The notes: generated from the letters alone by a model not told the origin. A stretch of 64,000 bases of DNA from JAPPHY01 sp034423135 (GCA_034423135.1 DAOUJC010000022.1:1-64000); one strand, 5' to 3'. Positions 15,358 through 24,318 are shown, numbered from the stretch's first letter. Program-made: numbers and translations.

Positions 15358-16232
15358 GCGCCGTTCGAGCCGCCCTCCCTGTCACCGCCACGGCCCGCGG
15401 CGGAGCTCACGAAGGACTGGAGCATGCTCGTGAACTCCATCGGGAAGATGAACTTTGTGGCCGGGCTGCCGCCCAGCTTGTTCAGCGTATCGAAGTACTG
15501 GAGGCTCATCGTGCGGGCGTCGGCCTCCTGAGCCACGGAGTTGATCCGTTCCAGCGCCGTGCTGAAGCCGTCCGCGCGCAGGATGGCAGCCTGCTGGTCG
15601 CCCTCCGCAGTCAGTATCTCCGACTGCCGGGAGCCCTCCGCGCGCAGGATGGCGGCCTGCTTCTCGCCCTCCGCGCGGTTGATGTCGGCCTGCCTCGTGC
15701 CCTCCGACTCCGTGATCTCGGCGGTCTTGATGGCCGCGGCGGACTTCTCGCGCTCCATTGCGGCCTTCACGCCGGGAGGCGGGTCAATCTCATTGATCTC
15801 CACCTGGCTCACCTTGATGCCCCAGCGTCCGGTAACCTCGTCCATTCTCACCTGGAGCTGGTCGCGTATCTTCTCACGTTCGGAGAGCGCCTCCGAGAGC
15901 GTGGTTGAGCCTATCACCGCCCTGAGCGTGGCGAAGGACAGGTTGATGGTGGCCACCCGGTAGTTCTCGATCTCCACGATGGCCTTGCGCACCTCTTCGC
16001 TGTCCGTCAGCACCCGGTAGTAGATCACGAAGTCCATGTCCACCACCACGTTGTCGGAGGTGATGTACTTCTGCGTGGGCACCCTGTCCACCTGCTCCCG
16101 CAGGTCCACCTTGAAGGGTTGGTCCATAAAGGGAATCACGATCCTGAGGCCGGGGCCTCGCACGTCCAGAAACTTGCCCCATCGCAGCACCACCATCCGC
16201 TCGTACTGCCTGACAACTCGCCAGAATACCAT
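15354..16232 (-). CDS. SPFH/Band 7 (stomatin/paraslipin-like) membrane scaffold
   Basis: 292 residues. The SPFH core runs ~5-165 (VVLRWGKFLDVRGPGLRIVIPF, REQVDRVPTQKYITSDNVVV, INEIDPPPGVKAAMEREK). A long Ala/Glu coiled coil (~165-225) then carries three near-repeats of RAEGxxQxxIL. No clear transmembrane helix; membrane contact is probably via the N-terminal hydrophobic segment. It is 12 nt downstream of nfeD, the classical stomatin-NfeD pair thought to organise membrane microdomains and protein quality control. AGGAGG precedes the ATG. Confidence 0.9.
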   Translation of the reverse strand: MVFWRVVRQYERMVVLRWGKFLDVRGPGLRIVIPFMDQPFKVDLREQVDRVPTQKYITSDNVVVDMDFVIYYRVLTDSEEVRKAIVEIENYRVATINLSFATLRAVIGSTTLSEALSEREKIRDQLQVRMDEVTGRWGIKVSQVEINEIDPPPGVKAAMEREKSAAAIKTAEITESEGTRQADINRAEGEKQAAILRAEGSRQSEILTAEGDQQAAILRADGFSTALERINSVAQEADARTMSLQYFDTLNKLGGSPATKFIFPMEFTSMLQSFVSSAAGRGGDREGGSNGA

Positions 16233-16244
16233 GACTTTCCTCCT

Positions 16245-17645
16245 CTAATCTCTCAGCTTCAACACACGGAGGGCCAGCCCCTCCATGCCAACCACACGTA
16301 CCCGCTCGCCGGGGTCGATCTCCTGGTCGTCATCCGCTACGGCAGTCCACACCTCGCTTGCCAGGCGAACCGTACCCCTGGGCATCAGCCCCGTGACCAC
16401 GGTTCCCGTCTGCCCAACCATGCTGTCCGCCACGGAGACGTTCGTGTCGTCGCGCTCCCTGATTATGGATGCGACGAACCAGCCTCCGCCGCCGAGCAGC
16501 AGCGCCGCCATCACCAGCACGACCCAGAGGTTCACGCTGAAGCTCGGAAGCGTTGGCGAGGGCGGGCCACTCGGATTGAACAGCAACAGCCCTCCGACGA
16601 CAAAGCTCACCACCGCGCCGAGGCCAAGAAGCCCGATCCCCGCACCCTGAAGCTCCAGAAACAGCAACAGCAGTGCAAGACCCAGGAAGACGAATCCCAC
16701 CCAGTTGACCGGAAGGTTGCCGATGGCAATGAATGCAAGCAGCAGGCACAATGCCCCCACCACGCCCGGCACTATCAGCCCCGGGTTGAACAGCTCTATC
16801 ACCAGGCCAAGGCCGCCCAGGGTGATGAGGATGAAGGTGACGTTGGGGTTGGACAGGAACAGGACAAATCGCTCCGCCAGGGTCATGTCCAACCGGCGCT
16901 GCTCAAGGCCTTCCGTGTCCAGCGTCACGTCCCCGGCGGCCGTCTCCGCAACCAAGCCGTTGAGCTGGTCCAGAACGTCGTCCAGGTCATCCGCGGTGAA
17001 GTCGGCGATGCCCAGCGCGACCGCCTCCTGCGAGCTGTAGGCGACGGCATCGAGAACGGTTGCCTCCAGTGCATCGCCATCGCGGCCCCGTTGCTCGGCG
17101 ATGTCCCGCATGAGAGCTGCGGCGTCCTCGGTTGCCTTGCTCTTGATGGTCTCCGCCAGCTCCTCTCCGCCCGCGCCGACGGGGCTTGCCGCGCCGATGT
17201 TGGTGCCGGGTGCCATGACAGCGAAGTTGGCCGCAGCCGCGATGAAGGTGCCCGCGGACGCCGCGTGCGCCCCTCCGGGTGCCACATAGACCACGGAGGG
17301 CACATCAGCCTCAAGGAGGGCGGTCACCATGTCACGCGTGGACTCCAGGAAGCCGCCAGGCGTGTCCAGTCGCACGACGATCAGCTCGGCGCCGCTCTCT
17401 TCGGCGTGCTCCACGGCGCGCTCCAGGTATCCGGCTATGGTTGGGTTGATGACTTCTTCGATCTCCACGTAGACGTAGTGCCGGGACTGGCCCATCGCTG
17501 CGCCGGTGAGACCGAGCAGGAGCGCCACAAGCGACAGCGCCAGCACGGCGAGTCTCAGCGCCGGCCTGGCCCTCGCTACGGGCGCGACAGACCTTGCAGT
17601 GCTCCCGGCGCCACCAACGCGCATACGACCGCGATTGAACAACAT
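16245..17645 (-). CDS. NfeD family membrane-bound ClpP-class serine protease
   Basis: 466 residues, the long NfeD form. Signal/anchor helix (~31-52), ClpP-class protease domain with VRLDTPGGFLESTRDMV, the nucleophile Ser130 in HAASAGTF and a Lys in ETIKSKATED (168/170), then five or so membrane segments (~235-400) and a C-terminal OB-fold NfeD domain (VGQTGTVVTGLMPRGTVRL ... VRVVGMEGLALRV). Members cleave stomatin C termini in archaea. The downstream SPFH gene is the likely partner. Confidence 0.92.
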   Translation of the reverse strand: MLFNRGRMRVGGAGSTARSVAPVARARPALRLAVLALSLVALLLGLTGAAMGQSRHYVYVEIEEVINPTIAGYLERAVEHAEESGAELIVVRLDTPGGFLESTRDMVTALLEADVPSVVYVAPGGAHAASAGTFIAAAANFAVMAPGTNIGAASPVGAGGEELAETIKSKATEDAAALMRDIAEQRGRDGDALEATVLDAVAYSSQEAVALGIADFTADDLDDVLDQLNGLVAETAAGDVTLDTEGLEQRRLDMTLAERFVLFLSNPNVTFILITLGGLGLVIELFNPGLIVPGVVGALCLLLAFIAIGNLPVNWVGFVFLGLALLLLFLELQGAGIGLLGLGAVVSFVVGGLLLFNPSGPPSPTLPSFSVNLWVVLVMAALLLGGGGWFVASIIRERDDTNVSVADSMVGQTGTVVTGLMPRGTVRLASEVWTAVADDDQEIDPGERVRVVGMEGLALRVLKLRD

Positions 17646-17731
17646 CCACCCCCAATGTCCATTATGGGCGCAACACTGCGAGCGGTCAACGCGCGGTGGC
17701 TGCGGGGGAGGGGCGGGAGTCAGGACTGGCG

Positions 17732-17884
17732 GTCAAGCAGCGCGCCAAATAAGCTGTCAAATAGCGCGCCACATACTTGACGAATGGGGCGGGACTCAGT
17801 AACATATAGGCGTGCAAAGTTCGTGACGCAATGACAAAGTAAGGTGTCACATAGTGTGTCAAGTAGTGTGTCGCATAAGTGTGG
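17732..17884 (+). repeat. Degenerate 12-bp-period repeat tract upstream of the Fic gene
   Basis: Block 1 (17732-17779) reads as four consecutive 12-mers: GTCAAGCAGCGC, GCCAAATAAGCT, GTCAAATAGCGC, GCCACATACTTG. Block 2 (~17823-17884) has GTGTCACATAGT, GTGTCAAGTAGT and GTGTCGCATAAG. The shared core is about GTCAxATA. The tract runs up to the ribosome binding site of the Fic gene. It could be an array of operator sites or an iteron-like element; read as protein on the minus strand it gives a 4-residue periodic sequence that I do not regard as coding. Confidence 0.6.
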
Positions 17885-17890
17885 GGGAAC

Positions 17891-19102
17891 ATGAATGCTC
17901 GTAGGTTCTGGGAAGAGTTCCGCTTCGACTATCACCTGGAAGCCGGCCATCTGAGCAACGCGCTAATCGAGATTGAGGCCCTCCGGCTCTCCGCCCATAA
18001 CCTGGTCCTGGCGCCTGAATGGAGGGACGGGCTGGACAGGCTCAACCGAGTAAGGGCGGTCTACGGAACCACGGCCTTGGAGGGCAACCCCCTCTCGGAG
18101 CCGGAGGTAGCGAATCAGATTCTAATAGCCGACCAAGAGGCCGAATCACCCTCAGGTCGTCTATCCCGGGAGCAGGCTCAGATCAGAAATGCCTCGCGAG
18201 CGCAAGAGTGGGTGAAGAGACGATTCGTACCCGGTTCCGCGCCCGTGAGCCTGGGCGACATCCTGACCATGCACCGCGAGATAACGCGCGGCTCGGACGA
18301 GGACGGCAGTGTACCAGGTGTCCTCCGCAAACAATCGGTGCAGGTGGGCTCGCCGGAGCTGGGCGGCGTACATCTGGGTGCCCCCCACGAACAGCTCGCC
18401 GAGATGATGGAGGACCTGATAGGATTCGTGAACTCCCGCCGCGTGCAGAGCGAGCATCCTGTCATACAGGCACTGCTGGCTCACTTCTTTTTGGTAACCA
18501 TCCACCCATTCGGCGACGGGAACGGTCGTGTCTCTCGGCTGCTGGAGTCCGGTATCTTGTACCGGCACGGCTACAACGTTCACGGCTTCTACGGCCTGTC
18601 CAACTTCTTCTATCGCAACGGTGACCTGTACAAGACCCTGCTTCAGCAGGTGAGGCGTTTCCCGAACCGATTCGATCTCACGTCCTTTGTTGAGTTTGGA
18701 GTGAAGGGGTTCACAGCAGAGCTTGAGGGCATCAACAACTTCATCAAGACCAAGGTCAACCGCGTGATGTACAGGCAAATGCTGGCGACCAGTTACAACG
18801 TCAGAGTCAGCGAGAGGCGGAGGCGGCTGAACCAGCGGGAGCACGGGCTGCTGCTCCACCTGCTGGATGAGACGGAGCCAATGGACCCCTTCTCCGAGAG
18901 CCCGTCCCGCTACGTCTCTCTGGAGGAACTGCTCCGGTCCGGCTACGTCCGGGGAGCATACGTCACAGTGACTACGCGCACGTTTGTGAGGGAACTGATC
19001 AGACTGTCTAAACTGGGGTTTCTCACACTTGAAGGCAATCGGCCGGGGGAGCTATCCGTGGCGGTGGACTTCCAAGCCATTGCCAGGTACGGCATGGCCT
19101 AG
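17891..19102 (+). CDS. Fic domain protein (AMP-transferase type)
   Basis: 403 residues. Canonical Fic motif HPFGDGNGR (205-213) with catalytic His205. An N-terminal autoinhibitory helix with T60-xxx-E64-G65 (TTALEGN), the class II arrangement in which the Glu blocks productive ATP binding. A C-terminal winged-helix-like region (~305-395: RRRRLNQREHGLLLHLL ... RTFVRELIRLSKLGFLTLEG) probably binds DNA. Such Fic-wHTH proteins AMPylate protein targets; targets here are unknown. ATG at 17891 after GGGGGAA; an in-frame GTG 12 nt earlier is possible. Confidence 0.88.
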   Translation: MNARRFWEEFRFDYHLEAGHLSNALIEIEALRLSAHNLVLAPEWRDGLDRLNRVRAVYGTTALEGNPLSEPEVANQILIADQEAESPSGRLSREQAQIRNASRAQEWVKRRFVPGSAPVSLGDILTMHREITRGSDEDGSVPGVLRKQSVQVGSPELGGVHLGAPHEQLAEMMEDLIGFVNSRRVQSEHPVIQALLAHFFLVTIHPFGDGNGRVSRLLESGILYRHGYNVHGFYGLSNFFYRNGDLYKTLLQQVRRFPNRFDLTSFVEFGVKGFTAELEGINNFIKTKVNRVMYRQMLATSYNVRVSERRRRLNQREHGLLLHLLDETEPMDPFSESPSRYVSLEELLRSGYVRGAYVTVTTRTFVRELIRLSKLGFLTLEGNRPGELSVAVDFQAIARYGMA

Positions 19103-19138
19103 GGGCACCACCACCGCGCGATCCTTACCGCGGCCAGC

Positions 19139-19537
19139 CTACCGCTTTGTGTACTGGGGAGCCCGTCTGGCGCGCTTGAGGCCGTACTTCTTGCTCTCCT
19201 TGATCCGCGAGTCGCGGGTCAAGAAGCCGCGCTGCTTGAGCACGGGCCTCAGGGCGTCGTCGGCGCGCAGCAGCGCGCGTGCGATGCCGTGGCGCAGTGC
19301 GCCCGCCTGGCTAACCACGCCGCCGCCGTGGATCTTCACCACCACGCCATAGCGGCCCTGGCTCTCGGTCACTCGGAACGGCTCCGTGATTGTGGAGCGC
19401 CACGCCGGAAGGGGGAAGAACTCCTCCAGCGTCTTCTCGTTCACTGTGAAACCGCCGCCTCCGGGGTACAGTCTGACCTGTGCCACCGAGGTCTTTCGCT
19501 TGCCCGTGCCGTAATAGTACTGCTGCTGCTCTGTCAT
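19139..19537 (-). CDS. rpsI: 30S ribosomal protein S9
   Basis: 132 residues. YYGTGKRKTSVAQVRLYPGG at the N terminus, HGGGVVSQAGALRHGIARAL in the middle, and the basic C-terminal tail RRAPQYTKR that reaches the decoding site. Last gene of the ribosomal mega-operon, 9 nt after rplM. The gap to the convergent Fic gene is only 36 nt and shows no clear terminator hairpin. Confidence 0.96.
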   Translation of the reverse strand: MTEQQQYYYGTGKRKTSVAQVRLYPGGGGFTVNEKTLEEFFPLPAWRSTITEPFRVTESQGRYGVVVKIHGGGVVSQAGALRHGIARALLRADDALRPVLKQRGFLTRDSRIKESKKYGLKRARRAPQYTKR

Positions 19538-19546
19538 AGCGGCTCT

Positions 19547-20425
19547 CTATCTCTTCTCTTCGTTTGTGTCAGACTCGTCGACCGGTTCAGCCGACGCCTC
19601 AGGCTCCTCTGCCGCCGCCTCTGCGACCGGCTCCTCTGTCACCTCAGCAGCCGGCGGCTCATCCGTTGCCTCTGCAACTTCAGGCTCCTCCTCCGCCTCG
19701 GCGACTGGCTCTTCCGTCGCTTCAGCGGCCGGCTCCTCCGCCGCCTCTGCCTCTGCGACTGGTTCTTCCTCCGCAGCCTCTACATCAGCCTGCTCAGCGA
19801 CCGTCTCTGATGCCGCTGCCTCCTCGGTAGCCTCTTCAGCAACCGTCTCCTCCGGCTCCTCCGCCTCAACATCGGTCTGCTCCGCAACTGCTTCTGCGGC
19901 CACTGCCTCCTCGGCAGTCTCCACCTGGTCGGCTACTGCCTCCTCAGGCGGCGTCTCCTCACGCTTTGCAGGCGCCTCCACCACCTCCTCCGCGCTTGCC
20001 ATGTCCTTCACCTGCGCGCCGTGAGGGTGCTCATCGCCGGCGTAGACTCGCAGCCTTCGCAGCATCCGACGGCCCAGCGTGTTCTTGGGGAGCATTCCCC
20101 AGACGGCCTCGCGGATAACGCGGTCCGGGTGGCTGTCAAGCACCTTGGACAGCGGCGTCTCCCGGAGAGCGCCGGGATAGTGGCTGTGTCTGCGGTACAT
20201 CTTCTGAGCCATCTTGGCGCCGGTCACCTTCACCCGCGCGGCGTTGACCACCACAACGTAGTCGCCCGTGAGGATGTGGCGGGCGTAGATTGGCTTATGC
20301 TTGCCCTGCAGAAGCGTGCTGACCTCCGTGGCCAGTCGCCCCAGGACCATGTCCGTGGCGTCGTACACGTGCCAGCGTGTTTCGACGTCCCTGGGCCTGG
20401 TCGAGTATGTCTTCCCGGTATTCAT
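19547..20425 (-). CDS. rplM: 50S ribosomal protein L13 with long acidic C-terminal extension
   Basis: 292 residues, about double the usual ~142. Residues 1-~142 are ordinary L13 (WHVYDATDMVLGRLAT, ARHILTGDYVVVVNA, VWGMLPKNTLGRRMLRRL). From ~143 to the end an almost purely Ala/Glu/Val/Pro tail with loose repeats (EEPVAEAEE, AEQTDVEAEEPEE) has a very high negative charge. No internal start or stop separates the parts. The 4-nt overlap with truA upstream argues for ordinary coupled translation. Function of the tail unknown; see findings. Confidence 0.95.
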   Translation of the reverse strand: MNTGKTYSTRPRDVETRWHVYDATDMVLGRLATEVSTLLQGKHKPIYARHILTGDYVVVVNAARVKVTGAKMAQKMYRRHSHYPGALRETPLSKVLDSHPDRVIREAVWGMLPKNTLGRRMLRRLRVYAGDEHPHGAQVKDMASAEEVVEAPAKREETPPEEAVADQVETAEEAVAAEAVAEQTDVEAEEPEETVAEEATEEAAASETVAEQADVEAAEEEPVAEAEAAEEPAAEATEEPVAEAEEEPEVAEATDEPPAAEVTEEPVAEAAAEEPEASAEPVDESDTNEEKR

Positions 20426-21276
20426 TGCGCCCTTGCCTCCAGCAGCTCGGCCTCCCGCTCATTCGCGGCGTCCTGCGACCGGAACAGCGGCGTAGGGTAG
20501 TTCACTCTCATCAGCGTCAGCCCTGCCGAGGGCAGCGACTGCTCAGCGGCTCCGAGCCTGCCGCACTCCGCCAGCGCCCGGAAGCCATCGATGTCCATCC
20601 GGCCCAGGCCGACCTCCAGCAATGCGCCGGCGGTCCTGCGCACCTGCTGCCTGAGGAAGCCGTTTGCCTCCATGTCCAGTACTACCAGCTCGCCCCTCCG
20701 CGTCACGCTGCACCTGTACACGATCCGCATGGTGCCCGCGCGGCCTTCCGGCACCGACGCGGCGAATGGAGCAAAGTCTCTCTCGCCCTCCAGGAGCGAC
20801 GCCGCCCGGTCCATGGCCTCCGCGTCCAGCGGCTGCCGGACGTGATGGACGAGGCCCCTCAGCAGTGGCGAGGGCACCGTGCTGTTCAGGACCCGGTAGC
20901 GGTACTCCCTGCCTACGGCCCACCTTCTCGGATCGAACTCGCGGCTCACGTCCGTGACCTCGCGAACGGCGATGTCGTCCGGGAGATGGTGGTTGAGCGC
21001 CTGCCGGAACACATCCGGCGAGTGTCTCGACCTGGTATCGAAAGCGACCACCTGCCCCAGCGCGTGTACGCCGGCGTCAGTGCGTCCGGCGCCGCGCACG
21101 CGAGCGCTCTCGCTGGTGAGGTGGCGTATCGCCTCCTCCAGCGCGGCCTGTACGCTGCATGCGTTGCGCTGCGCCTGGAAGCCGTGGAATGCGCGGCCAT
21201 CGTACTCCACCAGCATCGCGAGCCGTCGCGCATCGCCCGAATTGGTGCGCGCGCCATGTGCGAGAGCGATGCTCAT
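20422..21276 (-). CDS. truA: tRNA pseudouridine synthase A
   Basis: 284 residues. Catalytic Asp in GAGRTDAGVHALGQV, plus MLVEYDGRAFHGFQAQ at the N terminus and FLRQQVRRTAGALLEVG near the C terminus. It isomerises uridines 38-40 of the tRNA anticodon arm. It lies between rplQ and rplM with 4-nt overlaps on both sides, an order also common in Gram-positive bacteria. A Met 12-15 codons into the frame may be the real start for some relatives. Confidence 0.94.
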   Translation of the reverse strand: MSIALAHGARTNSGDARRLAMLVEYDGRAFHGFQAQRNACSVQAALEEAIRHLTSESARVRGAGRTDAGVHALGQVVAFDTRSRHSPDVFRQALNHHLPDDIAVREVTDVSREFDPRRWAVGREYRYRVLNSTVPSPLLRGLVHHVRQPLDAEAMDRAASLLEGERDFAPFAASVPEGRAGTMRIVYRCSVTRRGELVVLDMEANGFLRQQVRRTAGALLEVGLGRMDIDGFRALAECGRLGAAEQSLPSAGLTLMRVNYPTPLFRSQDAANEREAELLEARAQ

Positions 21277-21626
21277 TCCACAAGCTCCAACAACGCCATG
21301 GAGGCGCCGTCGCCCTTGCGAGGATCCAGCTTGATCAGCCTGGTGTAGCCGCCTTCACGGGTCGCATACCGCTCGGCAAGCTCGTCGAACACCTTGCGCA
21401 CCATGCGTTCGTCCGTCACGAACGTGAGCGCCTGGCGGCGGTGGCTCAGGGACTGCTTCTTGCCCATTGTGATGACCTTCTCCACCAGGCCCTGCACCTC
21501 CTTGGCCTTGGCCTCCGTGGTGCGGATGCGCTCGTGGCGGATGAGGTCCGTCACCTGGGTGCGGTACATCAGCATCCGCTGTCCCGTGGGTCGGCTCAGT
21601 TTTCGCCCGGAAACTCCGTGTCTCAT
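21273..21626 (-). CDS. rplQ: 50S ribosomal protein L17
   Basis: 117 residues, usual size. MRHGVSGRKLSRPTGQRMLM and DLIRHERIRTTEAKAKEVQ are the family signature; ends with DPRKGDGASMALLELVE. Overlaps rpoA upstream and truA downstream by 4 nt each. Confidence 0.97.
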   Translation of the reverse strand: MRHGVSGRKLSRPTGQRMLMYRTQVTDLIRHERIRTTEAKAKEVQGLVEKVITMGKKQSLSHRRQALTFVTDERMVRKVFDELAERYATREGGYTRLIKLDPRKGDGASMALLELVE

Positions 21627-22678
21627 ATTCCCTCTACCGTTGCGGCCTCAACCCTGGTCTCGTCGTCGTCCTCCTCCTCGATGGCCTCTTCCTGCGGCTC
21701 GGCTAAAGCGCCGGCAGTCTCAGTTTCCCCATCATCGCTGAGGAATCCCAACTCCCGGAGCCTGGTGTTCAGCTCGTCCAGGGACTTGGCGCCGAAGTTG
21801 CGTATCTTGAGAAGCTCCGCCTCCTCAATGCCAAGCACCTGTCCAACCTTGTTGATGTTGCTCCGCTTGAGGCAGTTGAGGGTGCGGGACGACAGGTCCA
21901 GCTTCTCGATCGGTGTGTTGTACTGCTCCATCGGAATGGTGGCGGCGAAAGAAGGCCGGTCGACGGTGCCCTCGCCGGCCTTGTCTGCGTTGGCGAAGAG
22001 GAAGAACTTCTCCATGAGAAGCTCTGCGCCCTTCTTCACAGCCTCCACCGGGCTCACCGTGCCGTCAGTCCACACGTCCAGTATCAGGCGTTCGTAGTTG
22101 GTGACCTGACCCACGCGGGTGCTCTCCACCACGTAGTTGACCTTACGCACAGGGCTGAAGATTGCGTCTACGGGCAGCACGCCAATCGCCAGACCCTCCA
22201 CGCGTCCGGCGGGTACGTAGCCCTTGCCCTGCTCCACGTTGAACTCGACGGACAGGAATCCCTCGTCCGACTCCATCGTGGCGAGGTGAAGCTCCGGGTT
22301 CACGATCTCGAAGTCTGCGGGCACGCTGATGTCGCCTGCCGTTATGGCTCCCTCCCGTGCGATCTCCAGGCGCAGCTTGCCCGGCCGATCTGCAAGGGCC
22401 TTCAGGCGGATCGCCTTGATGTTGACCAGGAGCTCGGTCACGTCCTCCTTCACGTGGGGGATGGTCGAGAACTCGTGGAGGACTCCTTCCAGCTTGACCC
22501 AGGTGACCGCCGTGCCGGGAATCGACGTGAGGAGCGCCCTGCGCATGGGGTTGCCCAGGGTGATCCCGTAGCCCGGCTCCAGGGGCTCCACGGAGAACTT
22601 CCCGTAGTTGTCCTGGGACTCCAGCACCCGAATCTCGGGCTTCGGAGCTTCATCCAGAATCACTCCTATGTAGACCAT
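21623..22678 (-). CDS. rpoA: RNA polymerase alpha subunit
   Basis: 351 residues. The alpha-NTD (~1-235) dimerises and contacts beta/beta' (PGYGITLGNPMRRALLTSIPG). The alpha-CTD (~265-325) has the two helix-hairpin-helix motifs (LSSRTLNCLKRSNINKVGQV, FGAKSLDELNTRLRELG) that touch UP elements and activators. A ~35-residue acidic tail (EEAIEEEDDDE) follows the CTD. Between rpsD (18 nt upstream) and rplQ (4-nt overlap). Confidence 0.97.
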   Translation of the reverse strand: MVYIGVILDEAPKPEIRVLESQDNYGKFSVEPLEPGYGITLGNPMRRALLTSIPGTAVTWVKLEGVLHEFSTIPHVKEDVTELLVNIKAIRLKALADRPGKLRLEIAREGAITAGDISVPADFEIVNPELHLATMESDEGFLSVEFNVEQGKGYVPAGRVEGLAIGVLPVDAIFSPVRKVNYVVESTRVGQVTNYERLILDVWTDGTVSPVEAVKKGAELLMEKFFLFANADKAGEGTVDRPSFAATIPMEQYNTPIEKLDLSSRTLNCLKRSNINKVGQVLGIEEAELLKIRNFGAKSLDELNTRLRELGFLSDDGETETAGALAEPQEEAIEEEDDDETRVEAATVEGI

Positions 22679-22696
22679 TTGAGTATCTCCTCCGCG

Positions 22697-23323
22697 CTAT
22701 CTGGAGTAGTGCTCTACCACCAGCCTAACGTCAATTCCTGTGTCAATCTCGTCCGGTTCCGGGGCGGAAACCACGCGCCCGGCCATGTTCTCAGAGTCAA
22801 GGCTCAGCCAGTTCGGAAGCGGGCGCCTTGGGATGTCTTCCGACATCTGGGCGTAAATGCCGGTATCCCTGCTGGACTCCTTCCAGTTCACCACGTCGTC
22901 CACCTTCACGCGGTAGGAAGGGATGTCCACCTTGCGGCCGTTCACCATGATGTGGCCGTGCCTCACCAGTTGCCGCGCCTGGCTTCGGGAGTCGGCGAAG
23001 TTCAGCCGGTACGCCACGTTGTCCAGCCGCTCCTCCAGCAGCTGGAGCAGGTGCAGGCCGGTCATGCCCGGGCGGCGCTGCGCCTCCGCGAAGTACTTGC
23101 GGAACTGCTTCTCCATGACGCCGTAGATCTGGCGAGCCTTCTGTTTCTCCCTGAGCTGGACGCCCCAGTCGGACGTGCGCCGCCTGCGGAGCGTCTGGCT
23201 CCCCGGCGGCTTCCTGCGCTTGTCGACTGCGCATCTGGGGGTATAGCAGCGCTCCCCCTTGAGAAACAGCTTCACCCCGGCCCGGCGGCAAAGCCTGCAA
23301 ACGGCGTCTGTATATCTTGCCAT
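22697..23323 (-). CDS. rpsD: 30S ribosomal protein S4 (zinc-binding form)
   Basis: 208 residues. The N terminus has the four-Cys zinc pattern CRLCRR...CYTPRC; the S4 RNA-binding domain follows (RLDNVAYRLNFADSRSQARQ, VRHGHIMVNGRKVDIPSYRV). A primary 16S-binding assembly protein. The gap of 79 nt to rpsK is among the longer ones in this operon. Confidence 0.97.
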   Translation of the reverse strand: MARYTDAVCRLCRRAGVKLFLKGERCYTPRCAVDKRRKPPGSQTLRRRRTSDWGVQLREKQKARQIYGVMEKQFRKYFAEAQRRPGMTGLHLLQLLEERLDNVAYRLNFADSRSQARQLVRHGHIMVNGRKVDIPSYRVKVDDVVNWKESSRDTGIYAQMSEDIPRRPLPNWLSLDSENMAGRVVSAPEPDEIDTGIDVRLVVEHYSR

Positions 23324-23402
23324 ACTCTCTCCCCAAGCTCCTCTGGTACCCTGCCGGCGCAGCCTCCGTGCTGTCCCTGCCGGCGCGGGCGTCCTCCGGC
23401 CC

Positions 23403-23795
23403 CTAGACCCTCCTGCCCTTGGGCGGCCGGCAGCCGTTGTGTGGTATAGGAGTCACGTCCTTTATGGTAGTGATGTAAAGCCCTGCACTCTGAAGCGAGC
23501 GGATTGCCACCTCGCGCCCGGACCCCGGACCCTTCACGAACACCTCCACCTGCCTCAGGCCGTGCTCCATCGCGCGCCGTGCAGCGGCCTCCGCCGCGCG
23601 CTGCGCCGAGAATGCGGTGCCCTTGCGAGAGCCGCGGAATCCGGCCGCGCCGGAGCTACCCCACGCAAGGACGTTGCCCTGCAGGTCGGTCAGGCTGACT
23701 ATGGTGTTGTTGAAGGTGGATTGGATGAAGACCTTCCCCTGGGGAACGAACTTCCTCTCCCGCCTTCTTGTCCTGGGTCTGCGTCTGCTGGTCAT
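23403..23795 (-). CDS. rpsK: 30S ribosomal protein S11
   Basis: 130 residues. Basic N terminus, then GKVFIQSTFNNTIVSLTDLQG, SGAAGFRGSRKGTAFSAQ and the C-terminal DVTPIPHNGCRPPKGRRV signature. Nine nt after rpsM. Confidence 0.97.
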   Translation of the reverse strand: MTSRRRPRTRRRERKFVPQGKVFIQSTFNNTIVSLTDLQGNVLAWGSSGAAGFRGSRKGTAFSAQRAAEAAARRAMEHGLRQVEVFVKGPGSGREVAIRSLQSAGLYITTIKDVTPIPHNGCRPPKGRRV

Positions 23796-23804
23796 TGTCT
23801 GCTG

Positions 23805-24188
23805 CTACCTCCTGGTACCGGCGCGCCTGCGACCGGCGACGGTCTTGCGTGCGCCACGCTTGGTACGGGCGTTTGTCCTGGTGCGCTGTCCCCTCACGGG
23901 CAGGCCGCGGCGGTGCCGCACCCCACGGTACGAGCCGATGTCTATCAGCCTGCGAATGTTGCCGTTCACCTCGCGGCGAAGGTCGCCTTCAACCACGTAC
24001 TCGCGGTCTATGGTCTCTCGAATGCGGGCCAGCTCGTCGTCGCTGAGGTCTCGGACGCGCGGATTGCCCTCCACACGGGCCTTCGTCACGACCTCCCGCG
24101 CGACCAGGGGGCCAACGCCGTATATGCGGCGCAGCGAGTAGTCCAGCCGCTGCCCGTCCGGTATGTCTATTCCGGCAACTCTGGCCAT
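23805..24188 (-). CDS. rpsM: 30S ribosomal protein S13
   Basis: 127 residues. MARVAGIDIPDGQRLDYSLR at the N terminus, a helix-hairpin-helix (IYGVGPLVAREVV), and the basic C-terminal RHRRGLPVRGQRTRTNARTK that reaches between tRNAs at the subunit interface. Confidence 0.97.
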   Translation of the reverse strand: MARVAGIDIPDGQRLDYSLRRIYGVGPLVAREVVTKARVEGNPRVRDLSDDELARIRETIDREYVVEGDLRREVNGNIRRLIDIGSYRGVRHRRGLPVRGQRTRTNARTKRGARKTVAGRRRAGTRR

Positions 24189-24204
24189 GGTCGTTCCTCG
24201 CTTC

Positions 24205-24318
24205 CTATCCCTGTCTCTGCTTGCACTTGGGATTCTCGCAGATAACCCTGACGATCCGCTCCCTGCGGATCACCTTGCACTTCTCGCATCTTGCCTTGAC
24301 GGAGGCCTGAACCTTCAT
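24205..24318 (-). CDS. rpmJ: 50S ribosomal protein L36 (zinc-binding form)
   Basis: 37 residues starting MKVQASVKARCEKCKVIRRE, then ICENPKCKQRQG and a stop. The C-x2-C ... C-x4-C pattern marks the zinc-binding C+ form. It sits between infA and rpsM as in many bacteria. Confidence 0.95.
   Translation of the reverse strand: MKVQASVKARCEKCKVIRRERIVRVICENPKCKQRQG

Noticed and set aside
16119..17780. A 553-codon plus-strand frame opposite nfeD
   Set aside because: Antisense to a well-supported NfeD gene with catalytic motifs; the translation is low-complexity and His/Gln/Arg-rich, typical of shadow frames in GC-rich DNA.
17732..17884. Possible CRISPR array
   Set aside because: Units are only 12 bp, contiguous and degenerate, with no spacers and no cas genes in the window.
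17686..17950. Minus-strand frames through the 12-bp repeats, giving a 4-residue periodic peptide
   Set aside because: Periodicity follows from the 12-bp DNA repeat; no ribosome binding site, and it runs into the Fic gene on the other strand.
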